Below, piece after piece: positions 5,392 to 5,413 of a stretch of 5,413 nucleotides of DNA. The notes under the pieces are model-generated. The model saw nothing but the letters and a program-made list of their open reading frames with translations. It had not been told where the DNA came from and searched no databases. How positions within the stretch are numbered: position 1 is the first letter of the stretch; the number at the start of each line of letters is the position of its first letter. Source of the stretch: Bacteroidales bacterium (GTDB lineage Bacteria; Bacteroidota; Bacteroidia; Bacteroidales; JALTDM01); the NCBI GenBank assembly GCA_027073875.1, contig JALTEO010000409.1, positions 1 to 5,413 of the forward strand, written 5' to 3'. The translations under genes were made by a program, and so were the position numbers.

Positions 5392-5413
5392 ATGAAAAAA
5401 AAATCCTTTACCT
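5392..5413 (+). CDS. Start of a further gene, cut by the window edge; product not identifiable
   Basis: An ATG at 5392 opens the frame MKKKSFT before the window ends. The lysine-rich start is typical of a signal peptide or lipoprotein n-region, so an exported product is plausible. In many Gram-negative genomes pbpC lies beside a gene for a bacterial alpha-2-macroglobulin (yfhM-like), which makes that a reasonable guess for this gene. Seven residues cannot prove it, and in the arrangement I recall the macroglobulin often precedes pbpC. The AAAGGA upstream supports the start. Confidence 0.55.

Noticed and set aside
1..5413. CRISPR array, tRNA, rRNA or insertion sequence
   Set aside because: No regularly spaced repeats, cloverleaf with a CCA-type end, rRNA signature or transposase motif was found on either strand.

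Overview
The window is AT-rich bacterial DNA that reads as chromosome from a member of the Bacteroidota. Three things point there: the PdxJ sequence is of the Bacteroidota type (it has VNINKIATLRNARGG where proteobacterial enzymes have VNIDHIATLRNARG), the best promoter candidates match the Bacteroidota -7 element TAnnTTTG rather than a sigma70 -10 box, and most start codons lack a Shine-Dalgarno sequence. No rRNA, tRNA, CRISPR array, transposase or phage gene is visible.

Layout. Positions 1-552 (minus strand) hold the N-terminal 184 residues of an alpha/beta-hydrolase that runs off the left edge and starts at GTG. Positions 553-794 are non-coding; they carry a compact palindromic repeat (665-752) and a short 9-nt tandem next to the likely hydrolase promoter. 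Positions 795-1511 (minus) encode PdxJ, the last enzyme in making pyridoxine 5'-phosphate by the DXP-dependent vitamin B6 route. A 66-bp divergent intergenic region (1512-1577) separates pdxJ from a plus-strand gene cluster.

The plus-strand cluster has a class I SAM-dependent methyltransferase of unknown substrate (1578-2228), a zinc-binding Sir2-family NAD-dependent deacylase (2239-2976) and a complete penicillin-binding protein 1C (2973-5297). The gaps are 10 nt and a 4-nt ATGA overlap, so the three are probably one operon with sirtuin-PbpC translational coupling. After a 94-nt gap, the first seven codons of another gene (MKKKSFT) start at 5392, behind a fair Shine-Dalgarno sequence; its identity cannot be read here.

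Functionally, PbpC is a bifunctional peptidoglycan glycosyltransferase/transpeptidase at the inner membrane. The sirtuin and methyltransferase are cytoplasmic, and no direct biochemical link to PbpC is visible. Overall this is mostly ordinary chromosomal content. The points most worth a second look are the repeat with two competing folds, the methyltransferase-sirtuin-PbpC grouping, a perfect 12-bp tandem duplication inside pbpC, and the uncharged N-terminus of PbpC.
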